In this document: piece by piece, positions 51,701 to 60,382 of the stretch
How positions within the stretch are numbered: the stretch's first letter is position 1
Layout of the letters: each line of letters opens with the position of its first letter
Assembly: GCA_003574685.1 (NCBI GenBank)
Contig: QOCQ01000005.1
Coordinates: 62,001 to 126,000, forward strand
Source of the DNA: Rhodospirillaceae bacterium SYSU D60007
GTDB lineage: Bacteria; Pseudomonadota; Alphaproteobacteria; Reyranellales; Reyranellaceae
Length of the DNA: 64,000 nt
Direction: 5' to 3'
Made by a program: the position numbers and the translations under genes
Notes under the pieces: model-generated
Databases searched by the model: none
Seen by the model: the letters and a program-made list of their open reading frames with translations, nothing else
Told to the model about the DNA's origin: nothing

Positions 51701-54700
51701 GAACCGCCGCCGCCAACCGCAGATCGCCTCCCGCCGCCAGAGCGACATCGCCACCCGTGGACGTCACGCCTGTGGTCGTGACCGTGCCAACCGTAAGGGC
51801 GCCGCCGCCATTGCTGGCATAGGCGAAGTCGCCGGCGGCAGAGCCGGCAATCGTGGCCACTCTGTTGGCTGCCGCCGCATGGGAGAGGTCCACGGAGCCC
51901 GTGCTCGCCACGGCCCGCAGACTTGCCGCAACGATTCCACCCGCCGAGGTATCGGTGATGCTGCGGCCGGCGATGAGGCTGACCGTCCCAGCGCTCGCCT
52001 CCAGATCATCGGTTACCGCGATGTCGCTGCCACTGCCGCTCGCCACAAGCCTGATCGAGCCCGAGGCGGAAGATACGCCTCCCGATGCGACGGTCAGTGA
52101 CTGGCTGGTGGTCGCGCTGAAATCGCCCGAGCTGGAGCCGCTGATCGACGCGAACGCATTGTCCGCCGCGTTGAGGGTCACGCTCGCGCCTGCGGCATTC
52201 GCGGTGGCATGAACACGGTCACCGATGATCGGTGCGTCCGCTGCCTGGCTGATGCTGCCCTGCGTAGACGTCAGCGTGATGTTGCCGCCGGCATCAATGC
52301 CGGTACCGGCAACAACGAGAGCCCCGCTGGTTTGGATATTGAAGCCGTCGGCCGCAGAGCCTGTGACATTGGTGACAGTGTTGACCACCGTGCCAAGCAG
52401 GACAGAGCCACCAGGCGCCTTGACCAACAGAGAACCAGCGGTGATCGGCGCGCCTCCAACCTGCGTGACATCGCCTTCAGCGACTTCCAGGCGCACCGTC
52501 CCCGTGCCAGCTTTCGTCGTGATGCCGCTCACGCTTGCGCCGGCTGCATCCAGCAATTTACCGATCGCAACGCCCGTCTTGCCACTATAGCTGAAGCCGC
52601 CGGTGCTCGACGAGCCGGCAATGGTGCCAACGGCGTTACCGGATTGGGCGAGCTGCACGTTACCGGCCGCACGCGCTATCAGGGATTCGGCTGTGATAGT
52701 GCCGCCAGCCTGCTCGATAATCCCACCAGTGGCATCAAGCTGCACCAGCCCGTTAGCAACCGACAGTGTGCCGCTGATCGTCACGCTGCCGGATGCTGTC
52801 GCGAGCAGCGACCCGGCGCTGATTGTTCCCCCACTCTGCGCGATTGAGCCGCCGTCCGCGTCGAGCCGTACCTGCCCGCTGGTTGCCGAGAGCGTGCTGC
52901 TGAGGGTGATACCGCTGCCCAGTGACCTTAGCGAAATGTCGCCATTAGCGACGGTGATGCTGCCCGGCAGGGTAAAGGTACCCTGTGTTGTGAGAATCAC
53001 GCCTCCGTTAGCGACCACCGGTGAACTAAGCTCCAGGCCGTCCTTCGAGTCGTACACGGTGAGCTGCCCGTCGCCGAGGTTCACGTTGCCCACCTTCGTG
53101 AACTCGTTGGCTGTATTGCCGAGCGTGACGTTCCGGTTGTTGGTCGTGGCGCGCAGCTCGCCGCCGAGGATCCTGTTCGCCACGCCGGCACTCTGGGTGA
53201 CGGTACCGGTATCGGAAATGAGCGACACAAACTTGCCGGCGGCGGTCGACGCGGTGATGCCGTTCAGTTGCGGCACGGATGTACCGGCGGTGGCGATTGG
53301 CCCGACAGTCCCAATATTGATATTGCCAGTGTTGCGGATGGTTACGCTGCCGCCGCCCGTATTGACGACGGCCACATTGCCGCTGATCAGATTCGCCTGA
53401 TCAAGGATGATGGAGCCGCCGGGCACCGCCAGGCCAAGGCCCGCGCCGGCCGTAATAATGCCGTTCGCCGTCTGGCTTACATTTCCGGTCGTGGTAGCGA
53501 TCACCACCGCGCCGCCCGCTGTGACGCCGTTCAGGATACCGACTTCGTCGAGCTCAATCGCACCGCCGTTGATGAAGACGACGAAGCCCGTGTCTGCCCG
53601 CGCGGCAAAGCCGCTGGCACCGACGGTGTTGCCTGACTGCGCGATATCGATGTTCGTCTCCGCCAGCGCCAGCAGTTCGGCGGCCGAAATGACGCCGCCG
53701 GCACTCTCGACGACCGACCCGCCCAGCGACCTCACGGTCACGCGGCCAGTGCTCGAGCTTGCCGTCAGAGCCGCCGCGACACTGAGATTGCCCGCCGCCC
53801 GCAACGTTATGTCGCCATCGGCTGACGTCGCGACAACGGTACTGGCGACATTCATGGTGCCGCCCGTGGCCTCGATCGTGACGTCGCCATTGGTCGAGGT
53901 GACGCCGACGGTTCCCGCCACCGTGCCGATGGTGAGGGCACCAGCGCCATCGACATAGTGGAAGTCGCCGCTGGCGGAGCCGGCGATCGTGGCAACGTCG
54001 TTCGTCCCCCCCGAAAGATCGACCGAGCCGGCGCTGGCTACCGCGCGCAGACTGGCGGCCGATATACCGCCGCCTGCGGTCTGCAGGATATCCCCGCCGG
54101 CAATCAAGCTGACCGTACCCGCCGCGGATATCTGATCGTTAACGGTAATGTCGCTGGTCCCGCCATTGGCCGTCAGCGTCACCGACCCCGCCGACGAGGA
54201 AATGCCGGCCGTGCCGATGGTCAGTGCCCGGGTTGTGGTGGCGCTGAAGCCGGATGCGCCAGCGCCGCTGATGGCGCCAAACGCGTTGGTTCCCGATGTC
54301 AGGCTGATGACGCCCGAAGCCGTGGCGGTGACGGCGGAAGCCGTAATCGCGCCGGCGGACTGGATGACGTTGCCGCCGGATGTCAGTGCGACGGTGCCGC
54401 TGGTTCCAGCATCGAGATTGCCGTTGAGCACGATATTCAAGAAGCCGCCGGTGCTCGTCAGCGAGATTGTCCCGTCGGACGAACCGCCGCTGGTCGTCTC
54501 GCTGGTGTCGATCGCCGCGCCGCTGCCTTGCGTCAGCGCACCCGCCGTGGTCACCGAATAGCCGCCGCCTGCCGATCCGGCGCCAAGGATCGCGAGGTCG
54601 CCGGTATTCACGAAGCTGAACGCTCCCTGGCCCAGCGACACGGCGCCGAGTGCCGACACGACGTTGCCGGGATTGTCGAGCGTGACGTCCGGGTGGGCGC

Positions 54701-57700
54701 CGGCAAGCCGGCCGATCGTCAGCGTGCCCGTCTGAATGGTACTGGCCGCGCCGGCCGCCTGCGTGACATCCCCGCCAATGCTGAGCGTTGTCGTGCCGCC
54801 GGCCGCCGTCATGATTCCCGGCCCGGGGATCACGAAGTTAAGGCCAGCGACAGTGAAACTTGACGGCACGCCACCGACGACAAAGTCGCTGGTATTGCGG
54901 AAGGCTATGCTGCTGCCGGCGGTCTGCAGCACGACATTGCCGCCCGCGGCGTTGTCCGCCAGCAGGGAGATGTTGCCGGTCAGGAAGTTCCTCACCGCAA
55001 GACCAGTCGCGGTGATGACGCCGGAACTGGTCTGGCTGATGCCACCGCTTGCGAAAAGGTAGACCCCTCCGGTACCGGCGTTGACCGCGGCATTCACGCT
55101 GAGCGTGGAACCCGCGCTGTCGTTTGAACCCAGAGCGATCCTGCCGCCCTTGCTGGTTTGCGCGCCGGCAACCACGAGGTTGCCGTCAAAATTGCGTACG
55201 GCGATATCGCCGCCCGCCGTGGTGATCGCCTGCACCGTCAGCGCAGATGCTGTGGCTGAACTGCGCAGAATGGAAAAGTTGCCGGCCGTGGTGCTGCCAC
55301 CGACGGTGCCGATCTGATTGCCGAACCCGTCGAGGCTGACCGTTCCCCCCGCCGTGATGTTCAGCGCGCCGGTCCCTGATGCACCCACGCTCAGCGCGCC
55401 GACCTGCGCGATGCCGGCGGTGGCGAAGAGGTTCAGCGTATTGCTGGTGATGCTGGCAGCGCCGACCTGGATGGCACCGGCAGTGGTGTCGCCGAAAGCG
55501 TTCTTGCCGATGGTGAGCGTCGCGGCCGAGGACAGGTTCGACAGCTCCGCGTTGTCGATGACCAGCCCGACCGGCGCACCGGAGGTACCGATCGTCACAG
55601 CCCTTCCCGCCGTCACCGGCGCCAGGCTGATCGTGCCGCCTGCACTGATTGGCGCCAAAATCTCCATCTGGTCGGCCACCAGCGTGACGCTGGGTGCCGT
55701 GATCGTGCCTCCCACGGTTAGGGTCAGGCCGGCCCCGATTTGAATGGCTAGCGTATCGCCCACCGTGACCCCGCCGGCGCCGATCGTCACCGTGCCAGCG
55801 TCCGAAACAAGCGTGACATCGCCGCTGGCCGCGCTGATAGCGAACGGCCCCGTATCGAGATTTCCGCTCGAATGCAGCGTGACTCCGCCGCCGTTCGAGG
55901 TTACCGCACCGCCGAGCTGGATCAGGCCCGTGCTCGACGTCAGCGCGATGTCGCCGTCAGACGTGATCGCGGCGGACGTCGTGAGATTGCCGCCCTTGTT
56001 GGTGATATCGATGCCGCCATTGGCGATGATCGCACCGACATCGAGCGGGCCCGCGGCGCTGTTCACGAAGACGAAGGCGCCACTGCCGAGATTGACCGAG
56101 CCCAGCGCCGCAATGCTGTTCGTGTCGTTGTCGATCGTAACGTCGCCGCCGTTCGCCGCGATGTTGAGCGTGCCGGTCGAGATCCTGCCGGCCGCGCCGT
56201 CGCTCTGCGTGATGGTTGCGCCGGCGTTCGTCACGCTGAGGGTGACGGCACCGGTCGAAGTGATGCCGACAGTGGTGCCGACCGTGCCGATGTCGAACGT
56301 GCCGGCGCTGGTGTAGAGGACGCTGCCTGCGCCCGCTTTGGCCGCGACGGTCGTCACGGCGTTGACGTCGGCGGCCAGCGTACCGGTCGGGTTGAGGCTG
56401 ATGTCGCCGCTCAGGTTCTCCGCGCGCAAGCCGCTGGCGGTGATCCCCGCGCCGCTGCCGGCCTGGGTGATCGCCTGCTGCGCCAGCAGGGCAACCTGGC
56501 CGCCGCCGGCATCGATCTGGTTGTTGATGGCAACCGTGCCGGCGCTGGCCGCGAGCGTGACATTGGCGTTCCCGGCACCGGTGTCGATCTTGCCGACCAC
56601 TGTCAGCGAACCGACACCCTCGTTGATTGCCACAGCGCCCGCGCTGAGGACGGAGCCCACCGACAGCCCCAGACTCCGCTCCTGCTTGAACGTCAGTCCG
56701 CCGCTGCCAACGCCGGTCCCTGCGGTCTGAACGGTCGCGACGTTGTGCTTGGCTGTCTGTACGGTTGCTCCGCCGGCAGAGCCCGTTTGCAGCGTCAGCA
56801 CGCCGGCCGTGATCGCGCCCGCCGTCGCCGTGATGTTGCCCAAGCCGCCGGACTTCAGGGCTACCGTCGCAGTGCCGACGTCCAGCGCGGCGTTGACCGT
56901 CACCGCCCCACTTTTGGAGGTCAGCGTCAGATGCTTGCCAGCGGTGGTGACATTGCCGGTCACCGTGAGGCCGCTGCTTGCGGTAATCGTCACCGGCCCG
57001 CCCGCCGTCATCGCAGCGAGATTCAGCCCGCCCGCGCTGTCGGTGACCTCAGTCGGACCCGTACCCAGGCCGGCGCTGCTCCGCACCGTTGTGATCAGAT
57101 TGCTGCCATTGGTGAGCGTAACGTCGCCCCCGCCCGCCGTATTGATGTCGAGCGTGGCGGCGTCGATCGCCCTTGTCTGCGCAATCCCGGCCGTAGCGCC
57201 GGTGGCCGTCAGCACTGCGGTGCCTGGTGTAGTCAGGCCGATCACTGCCTCCAGCGTGCCTGTCTCCGGCACTTCACCAATGCTGAACGTCGTCGATGCC
57301 TTGTAGCTGACGTTGCCGCTTGCGTCGAAGGCGACTGTAGCGGTCGCATTGGAGGCGCCGTCGAGCAGGATGTCACCGCCTGTCGTAACCACGGCGAGGC
57401 CACCCGCGGCGCTGATGGCTTTGGTCTGAGTGACAGAACCGCTGGCCTTGAACGAGGCGGCGCCTGTACCTGTTGTCGTCACGCCATCCAGCGTCGCCAG
57501 CTTTCCGACGGCTGCGACGGACCCGATCGAGAGATCACCGTCGACCCGCAGACCGACGCTCGCGTCCGTGACACTCGCGGCAAAGGTGCCGATCGTGTTG
57601 GCATCCGACGTCAGATCGACGAAGCCGGTGGCCCGGACGGCGAGCGCACCGGCGGAGATCGGCTGACTCTGCGTGATGCCGCCGCCGGTATCGATCTGCA

Positions 57701-60365
57701 GATTGCCGCCGACCGTCGCGCCATCAAGGGCGCCCACCGAGCCGATGCTGAAACCGTCGGCTTCGAGCAATCCGACATTGCCGGTCGTGTCGACGGCAAA
57801 GACTCCGATATCGCTGGCGGCCTGGGTCAAATCGACATCGCCCGAGGCAGTGACAGCGAGCCCGTTGGCCGTGATGACTCCCGCCGCGGTCTGGCCGACC
57901 GACGTGGCGCTGATCGTCACGTCGCCGTCTCCGGTGCTGACGGCCGCCTGAACCTGCACGGCGCCGGCCGCATTGAGCGTGATGCCGTCGCCTGCCGTCA
58001 GCGCACCGGCAACGGTGATGTTGCCGCCGTCGGTCGTCGTAAAGCTCGCCGTGTTGCTGCCGGCATCGGTCGCATTGATCGTGAGATCGCCCTTGTGGGT
58101 GACCGTGATCGCACCGCCGATTGTACCGATGGTCGAGAACGTGCCGAACGCGTTGTCGGCACCGCTTAGCGTAACGTCGGCCGCTGACTCGACCGTCACG
58201 CCCGTGCCGGTGATTGTGCCGGTGAGATTGATTCCGCTGATGCCGTCGAACGACTGCGTGCCCTCTGCCTTCAGTGAAACAGCACCGGTCGCGCTGATCG
58301 CGCCCTCCCCCACTAGCCTGCTGGCGGAGGACAGCGTGATCGTGTCGCCAGCCAAACTGCCGGAAAGAATAATGGTGTTCCCCGTCCCAACCGTGCTGAT
58401 GGTGATGGCGCTGGATCCGGCAGCGATACCGCCCGACGCGATGGTCGTGTCCCTGGCGCTGACGATGGTGACGTCGCCACCCGCGGTGGAAGCGGTAGTC
58501 GCTATGTTGACGATACTATTGTCGGTGTTGCCGATCGTAACCGCACCCGCGGACTTGAAATTCAGCCGCGTGACATTGATCTCGCCTGCCAGCGCGATGG
58601 TACCGCCAGCAATGTCGGCATCGAGCGTCAGGTTGGTGGCCGAGATCTTGCCGCCGGTGCTGGAAATGCTGTGATCGGTTGCCGTTCCGCCGAGTGTCGC
58701 CGTGTCGAGCACGACGGTCGCCGTCTTGCCGGTCAGGGGCGTCAGGGTAATCGACTTGGCGCCGAGGTCGATCTTGCCGTGCGCCTGCAGGGTCAGTGTT
58801 ACGTTCGCGGACAGATTGGCGGCAGCAATGTTGGCCGCCAGCGTGATGTTGCCGGCCTCACCCGGGTCCGGATCCGCATTGGTATCAATAGTGACGTTGC
58901 CACCGCCGGTCAGCGTGGCCGCAATCGAGGTGGCCGCCGCGCTGTCAATCGTGACGTTGGCCGGATCCAGCAGCCACAGACCCGCCGCCCCCGTCGATGC
59001 GCCAACCGCGACGGATGCCCCCTTCGTGATGGTCAGCGTGTCCTTGCCCGAGGTCTCGACGAAGCCGCCATTGCCGCCCTGCGGCCCCCCTTTGGCGGAA
59101 ACGGTTCCGCCAAACACCGTAGCGTTGTCGGCCCAGACGATGACCGTGCCGCCGTCGCCCTTGCCGGTCGCATCGGCATTGATCACCGCGCCGGGCGCCA
59201 CCTTGGTGTCGCGGGCGCTGGCGACCGGTCCCTGCCCCTGCTTGCTGCCGCCGATCAGCACCTTGCCGCCGCCCGACGCGCCGGAGGCATCGATGCGCGC
59301 CGTTGCTGCGACATTGACCTTGCCCTGCGCCGCGCGGGCGACCACCTGGCCGCCGCGCTGACCCGGCGCCGTGCCCGAGACATCGACCTTGCCGGTGACG
59401 TTCAGCGTGCCCTCGTCGGCGCCGAACACCACCACGCCGCCCTCGTCGCGCACCGCACGTGCGTTGATCGTGCCGCCGGCGTTCACCACGCTGTCGACCA
59501 CGCCCCGGGCGGCGCGCGCGGTGATCATGACGCTGCCGCCATCGGCGTTGATCGTGCCGGTATTGGCCGCCAGCGGCCGCTTGTTGCCCTCTGCGTCCAG
59601 CGGCTGACGCGTCACCGGCTTGCCGAGCTGGAAGTTGATCAGCCCGTCACCCGCCAGATCGACCGTGAACGTCTCGGCGCCGCCGATCACGACCCGACCA
59701 AGACGGGCGTTAATGGTGCCGCTGTTGGCGGCAGCGTTGCCCACCAGCCCGACCAGCCCGCCCTCGCGCACGGTAATGGTGCCGGCATTGACGACGGCCG
59801 CGTTCGGGTCGGCTGAAGGCCGGTCGAACGCGACCGTGCCGCCCTGCATGAAGCGTTGCGGATCGACCACGTTGGCCGTCGATGCCACCAGGCCGGCGGC
59901 GTTGATCTGCGCCCCGTTGGCGAACACCACACCCGCGCCATTGACCAGGATGAGCTGGCCGGTCGCGGTCAGCCGTCCGGCGATCACCGAGGGATCGGGG
60001 CCGGTGACGCGGTTCAGCGTGACGGAGCTGGTGCCGGGCTGAAGGAAGTCCACGCGCTCGCCAGCGTCGATCGAGAAGCTGCGCCAGTCGATGACGCCCC
60101 GGTTGGTGGACTGGGTGACCGTGACGTGGCCGGGGGCGGTATTGCGGATGGTCGCTTCGCCGGCAACGACGGTGCCGCCCCGTACCCCGCTGACCTGGGC
60201 CACGGCGGGCGCCCCGAACGTGAACAACCCGCATCCGACCAGGGCCGCCAGCGCCGTGCCCGCGAGCAGGTCAAGGCGCGTACTGCGGACAGGCAGCCGA
60301 TCGCGACGGATCAGCGCCGACGCTTGCCCCCGCGTCGGGCGGATGCGCCTTCGCGCCTTCGCCAT
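48777..60365 (-). CDS. Giant two-partner secretion exoprotein (TpsA, filamentous haemagglutinin-like)
   Basis: About 3862 residues, a single uninterrupted frame. An extended basic N-terminus and signal (cleavage near residue 56, PAVA-Q) is followed by the TPS/haemagglutination-activity domain (about 57-300; VTVTQSTNRGVIDWRSFSID, FLQPGTSSVTLNRVTG, QLILVNGAGVVFANGAQIN). Thousands of residues of Gly/Thr/Val/Ala beta-helix repeats follow, with two copies of a block of about 709 residues (see 49950-54310). The C-terminus has a Cys pair (NCVIAGPSC) and an acidic tail. It is secreted by the TpsB 17 bases upstream and is coupled to the CHAT gene. ATG at 60365 follows GGGGAGGGGG. Confidence 0.93.
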   Translation of the reverse strand: MAKARRRIRPTRGQASALIRRDRLPVRSTRLDLLAGTALAALVGCGLFTFGAPAVAQVSGVRGGTVVAGEATIRNTAPGHVTVTQSTNRGVIDWRSFSIDAGERVDFLQPGTSSVTLNRVTGPDPSVIAGRLTATGQLILVNGAGVVFANGAQINAAGLVASTANVVDPQRFMQGGTVAFDRPSADPNAAVVNAGTITVREGGLVGLVGNAAANSGTINARLGRVVIGGAETFTVDLAGDGLINFQLGKPVTRQPLDAEGNKRPLAANTGTINADGGSVMITARAARGVVDSVVNAGGTINARAVRDEGGVVVFGADEGTLNVTGKVDVSGTAPGQRGGQVVARAAQGKVNVAATARIDASGASGGGKVLIGGSKQGQGPVASARDTKVAPGAVINADATGKGDGGTVIVWADNATVFGGTVSAKGGPQGGNGGFVETSGKDTLTITKGASVAVGASTGAAGLWLLDPANVTIDSAAATSIAATLTGGGNVTIDTNADPDPGEAGNITLAANIAAANLSANVTLTLQAHGKIDLGAKSITLTPLTGKTATVVLDTATLGGTATDHSISSTGGKISATNLTLDADIAGGTIALAGEINVTRLNFKSAGAVTIGNTDNSIVNIATTASTAGGDVTIVSARDTTIASGGIAAGSSAITISTVGTGNTIILSGSLAGDTITLSSASRLVGEGAISATGAVSLKAEGTQSFDGISGINLTGTITGTGVTVESAADVTLSGADNAFGTFSTIGTIGGAITVTHKGDLTINATDAGSNTASFTTTDGGNITVAGALTAGDGITLNAAGAVQVQAAVSTGDGDVTISATSVGQTAAGVITANGLAVTASGDVDLTQAASDIGVFAVDTTGNVGLLEADGFSIGSVGALDGATVGGNLQIDTGGGITQSQPISAGALAVRATGFVDLTSDANTIGTFAASVTDASVGLRVDGDLSIGSVAAVGKLATLDGVTTTGTGAASFKASGSVTQTKAISAAGGLAVVTTGGDILLDGASNATATVAFDASGNVSYKASTTFSIGEVPETGTLEAVIGLTTPGTAVLTATGATAGIAQTRAIDAATLDINTAGGGDVTLTNGSNLITTVRSSAGLGTGPTEVTDSAGGLNLAAMTAGGPVTITASSGLTVTGNVTTAGKHLTLTSKSGAVTVNAALDVGTATVALKSGGLGNITATAGAITAGVLTLQTGSAGGATVQTAKHNVATVQTAGTGVGSGGLTFKQERSLGLSVGSVLSAGAVAINEGVGSLTVVGKIDTGAGNANVTLAASAGTVAINNQIDAGGGQVALLAQQAITQAGSGAGITASGLRAENLSGDISLNPTGTLAADVNAVTTVAAKAGAGSVLYTSAGTFDIGTVGTTVGITSTGAVTLSVTNAGATITQSDGAAGRISTGTLNIAANGGDVTIDNDTNSIAALGSVNLGSGAFVFVNSAAGPLDVGAIIANGGIDITNKGGNLTTSAAITSDGDIALTSSTGLIQLGGAVTSNGGGVTLHSSGNLDTGPFAISAASGDVTLVSDAGTVTIGAGGVTVGDTLAIQIGAGLTLTVGGTITAPSVTLVADQMEILAPISAGGTISLAPVTAGRAVTIGTSGAPVGLVIDNAELSNLSSAATLTIGKNAFGDTTAGAIQVGAASITSNTLNLFATAGIAQVGALSVGASGTGALNITAGGTVSLDGFGNQIGTVGGSTTAGNFSILRSSATASALTVQAITTAGGDIAVRNFDGNLVVAGAQTSKGGRIALGSNDSAGSTLSVNAAVNAGTGGVYLFASGGISQTSSGVITATGLAVRNFLTGNISLLADNAAGGNVVLQTAGSSIAFRNTSDFVVGGVPSSFTVAGLNFVIPGPGIMTAAGGTTTLSIGGDVTQAAGAASTIQTGTLTIGRLAGAHPDVTLDNPGNVVSALGAVSLGQGAFSFVNTGDLAILGAGSAGGGYSVTTAGALTQGSGAAIDTSETTSGGSSDGTISLTSTGGFLNIVLNGNLDAGTSGTVALTSGGNVIQSAGAITASAVTATASGVISLTSGTNAFGAISGAGASGFSATTTRALTIGTAGISSSAGSVTLTANGGTSDITVNDQISAAGTVSLIAGGDILQTAGGGISAASLRAVASAGSVDLSGGTNDVATIAGSASGDFHYVDGAGALTIGTVAGTVGVTSTNGDVTIEATGGTMNVASTVVATSADGDITLRAAGNLSVAAALTASSSTGRVTVRSLGGSVVESAGGVISAAELLALAETNIDIAQSGNTVGASGFAARADTGFVVFINGGAIELDEVGILNGVTAGGAVVIATTTGNVSQTANGIITAGAGLGLAVPGGSIILDQANLISGNVAVVNTGGGSVTIRNTGNINIGTVGPIATAGTSVPQLNGITASTAAGKFVSLISDTGTVTQSAGVANRILGGELRATTNNRNVTLGNTANEFTKVGNVNLGDGQLTVYDSKDGLELSSPVVANGGVILTTQGTFTLPGSITVANGDISLRSLGSGITLSSTLSATSGQVRLDADGGSIAQSGGTISAGSLLATASGSVTISGTLSVANGLVQLDATGGIIEQAGGTITAESLIARAAGNVQLAQSGNAVGTIAGSSSTGGFSYSGKTGVAIGKLLDAAGASVSGITTKAGTGTVRLEVAEGDVTQVGGAPITAGSLLVKAPGGSVLLGTVVNTVTNVTGSAADGFNIQTSGALVVAGTGIDAGGNITLTSTQGSISQAADAPIIGDRVHATANAAGASVTLNAADNAFASISGSSSGDFSATTSQSLTVASGGVSSASGSIRLVASGSGSDIAVTDDLEASAGTVSLIAGRSITDTSAGGIVAASLRAVASTGSVDLSHAAAANRVATIAGSAAGDFAYASNGGGALTVGTVTTTGVTSTGGDVALAAGGDLRLAAAVRADAGSGTVSLTSTGGSITSVSADGLVAGNRGVFQAASNVDLARAGNAVGAGGLAGASESGFFVLFSGTALHVDSVSGVSGITSKGATILRAGAGNITQAGGTDGRITAGGGLGVLANAGNVVLDQANAVSGDFFADAAGSLTFRNSGSIRIGELAVTSASGGAIGGNGITASVASRRFISLTSDSGTIGQDGASGSAIVGNELRASTTDRNVTLANTGNRLDVVGAVDLGAGAFTLFDSAGGLVASGPISANGGVDLTTQGTLTLPGSIAVATGDISLQSLGSGITLGSALSAVNGQVQIDAGGTGSIVQTGGSITARTLIARAPGDVELTRAGNDAGTIAGWSTAGTFRYRDKTAIAIGAPGVATKANGDITLVAGAGGSSGGIAVNGAVDAGTGTVRLQTARGNITQAADAPITATSLLANALGGSVLLGDSTNHVTNVAASALASTFELTTSGSVVVTTVAGDSLTATGTGIVVNNGDITLRSGGAIVLSARVNAANGNAAGDPAAGSIALIAGSGSISQSATAVVVGSSLLARASGRVDLDASGNHVVRLSGRAGSGTFRFRNADALVVGGIATSNADIGIHAGGDLTLDGAVDANTAVVRLQATGGHITQGTDGRIVGGTLLANTVGRGDVVLTNPANFLRDGAAGRPGFVAGRAAGNFRVVNGNDLTVTDAPVGGDAGLDIAGATGVRAGTGRLVDLGVSAGDLSIQGPVSANAGMIVYRRLAGAPVGDIIVGGDSGNPGNDTGGAWLLIVDLTGSSSVALTGLAESGPGSTGAPGGLFKGPTPPTLLRPSGLGGPNAGGNMVIGGLNGIDSTVYLAGGGTSFISSTAPGHFGVLGVYAPEGARVNLQSIVRAIPNSVPWPIGPFGPNAPGPVGSPPDAVARDFVRKGGLPSINQRFNNCVIAGPSCTTIFTQVANPPAAADDAVIGVSGSSLDDSSIVLVNQGNEDFIEEDEDDDAERRNDAGASP
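49950..54310 (-). repeat. Internal duplication of a ~709-residue block in tpsA
   Basis: Two consecutive, diverged copies of about 2.13 kb, approximately 54310-52180 and 52180-49950. Landmarks recur at constant distance: AGTVSLIAGGDI versus AGTVSLIAGRSI, NGVTAGGAVV versus GITSKGATIL, GNVVLDQANAVSG versus GSIILDQANLISG, and GTLTLPGSIAVATGDISL versus GTFTLPGSITVANGDISL, each pair about 2.13 kb apart. The boundaries are approximate. It is probably an old duplication that lengthened the beta-helix. Confidence 0.75.
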
Positions 60366-60382
60366 CGCAATCCCCCTCCCCC

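Noticed and set aside
49863-52100. Long plus-strand open frames (also at 55872-58169, 46705-48762) opposite tpsA and the CHAT gene
   Set aside because: They are antisense to well-supported genes. Their composition (runs of Arg, Gly, Ala, Asp) is what GC-rich repeat DNA gives on the opposite strand, and no domain is recognisable.
48777-60365. TpsA as an autotransporter or CdiA-type toxin
   Set aside because: No C-terminal barrel, no VENN-like motif and no toxin domain are visible; a TpsB is encoded immediately upstream, and the downstream gene is a CHAT protein, not a small immunity gene.
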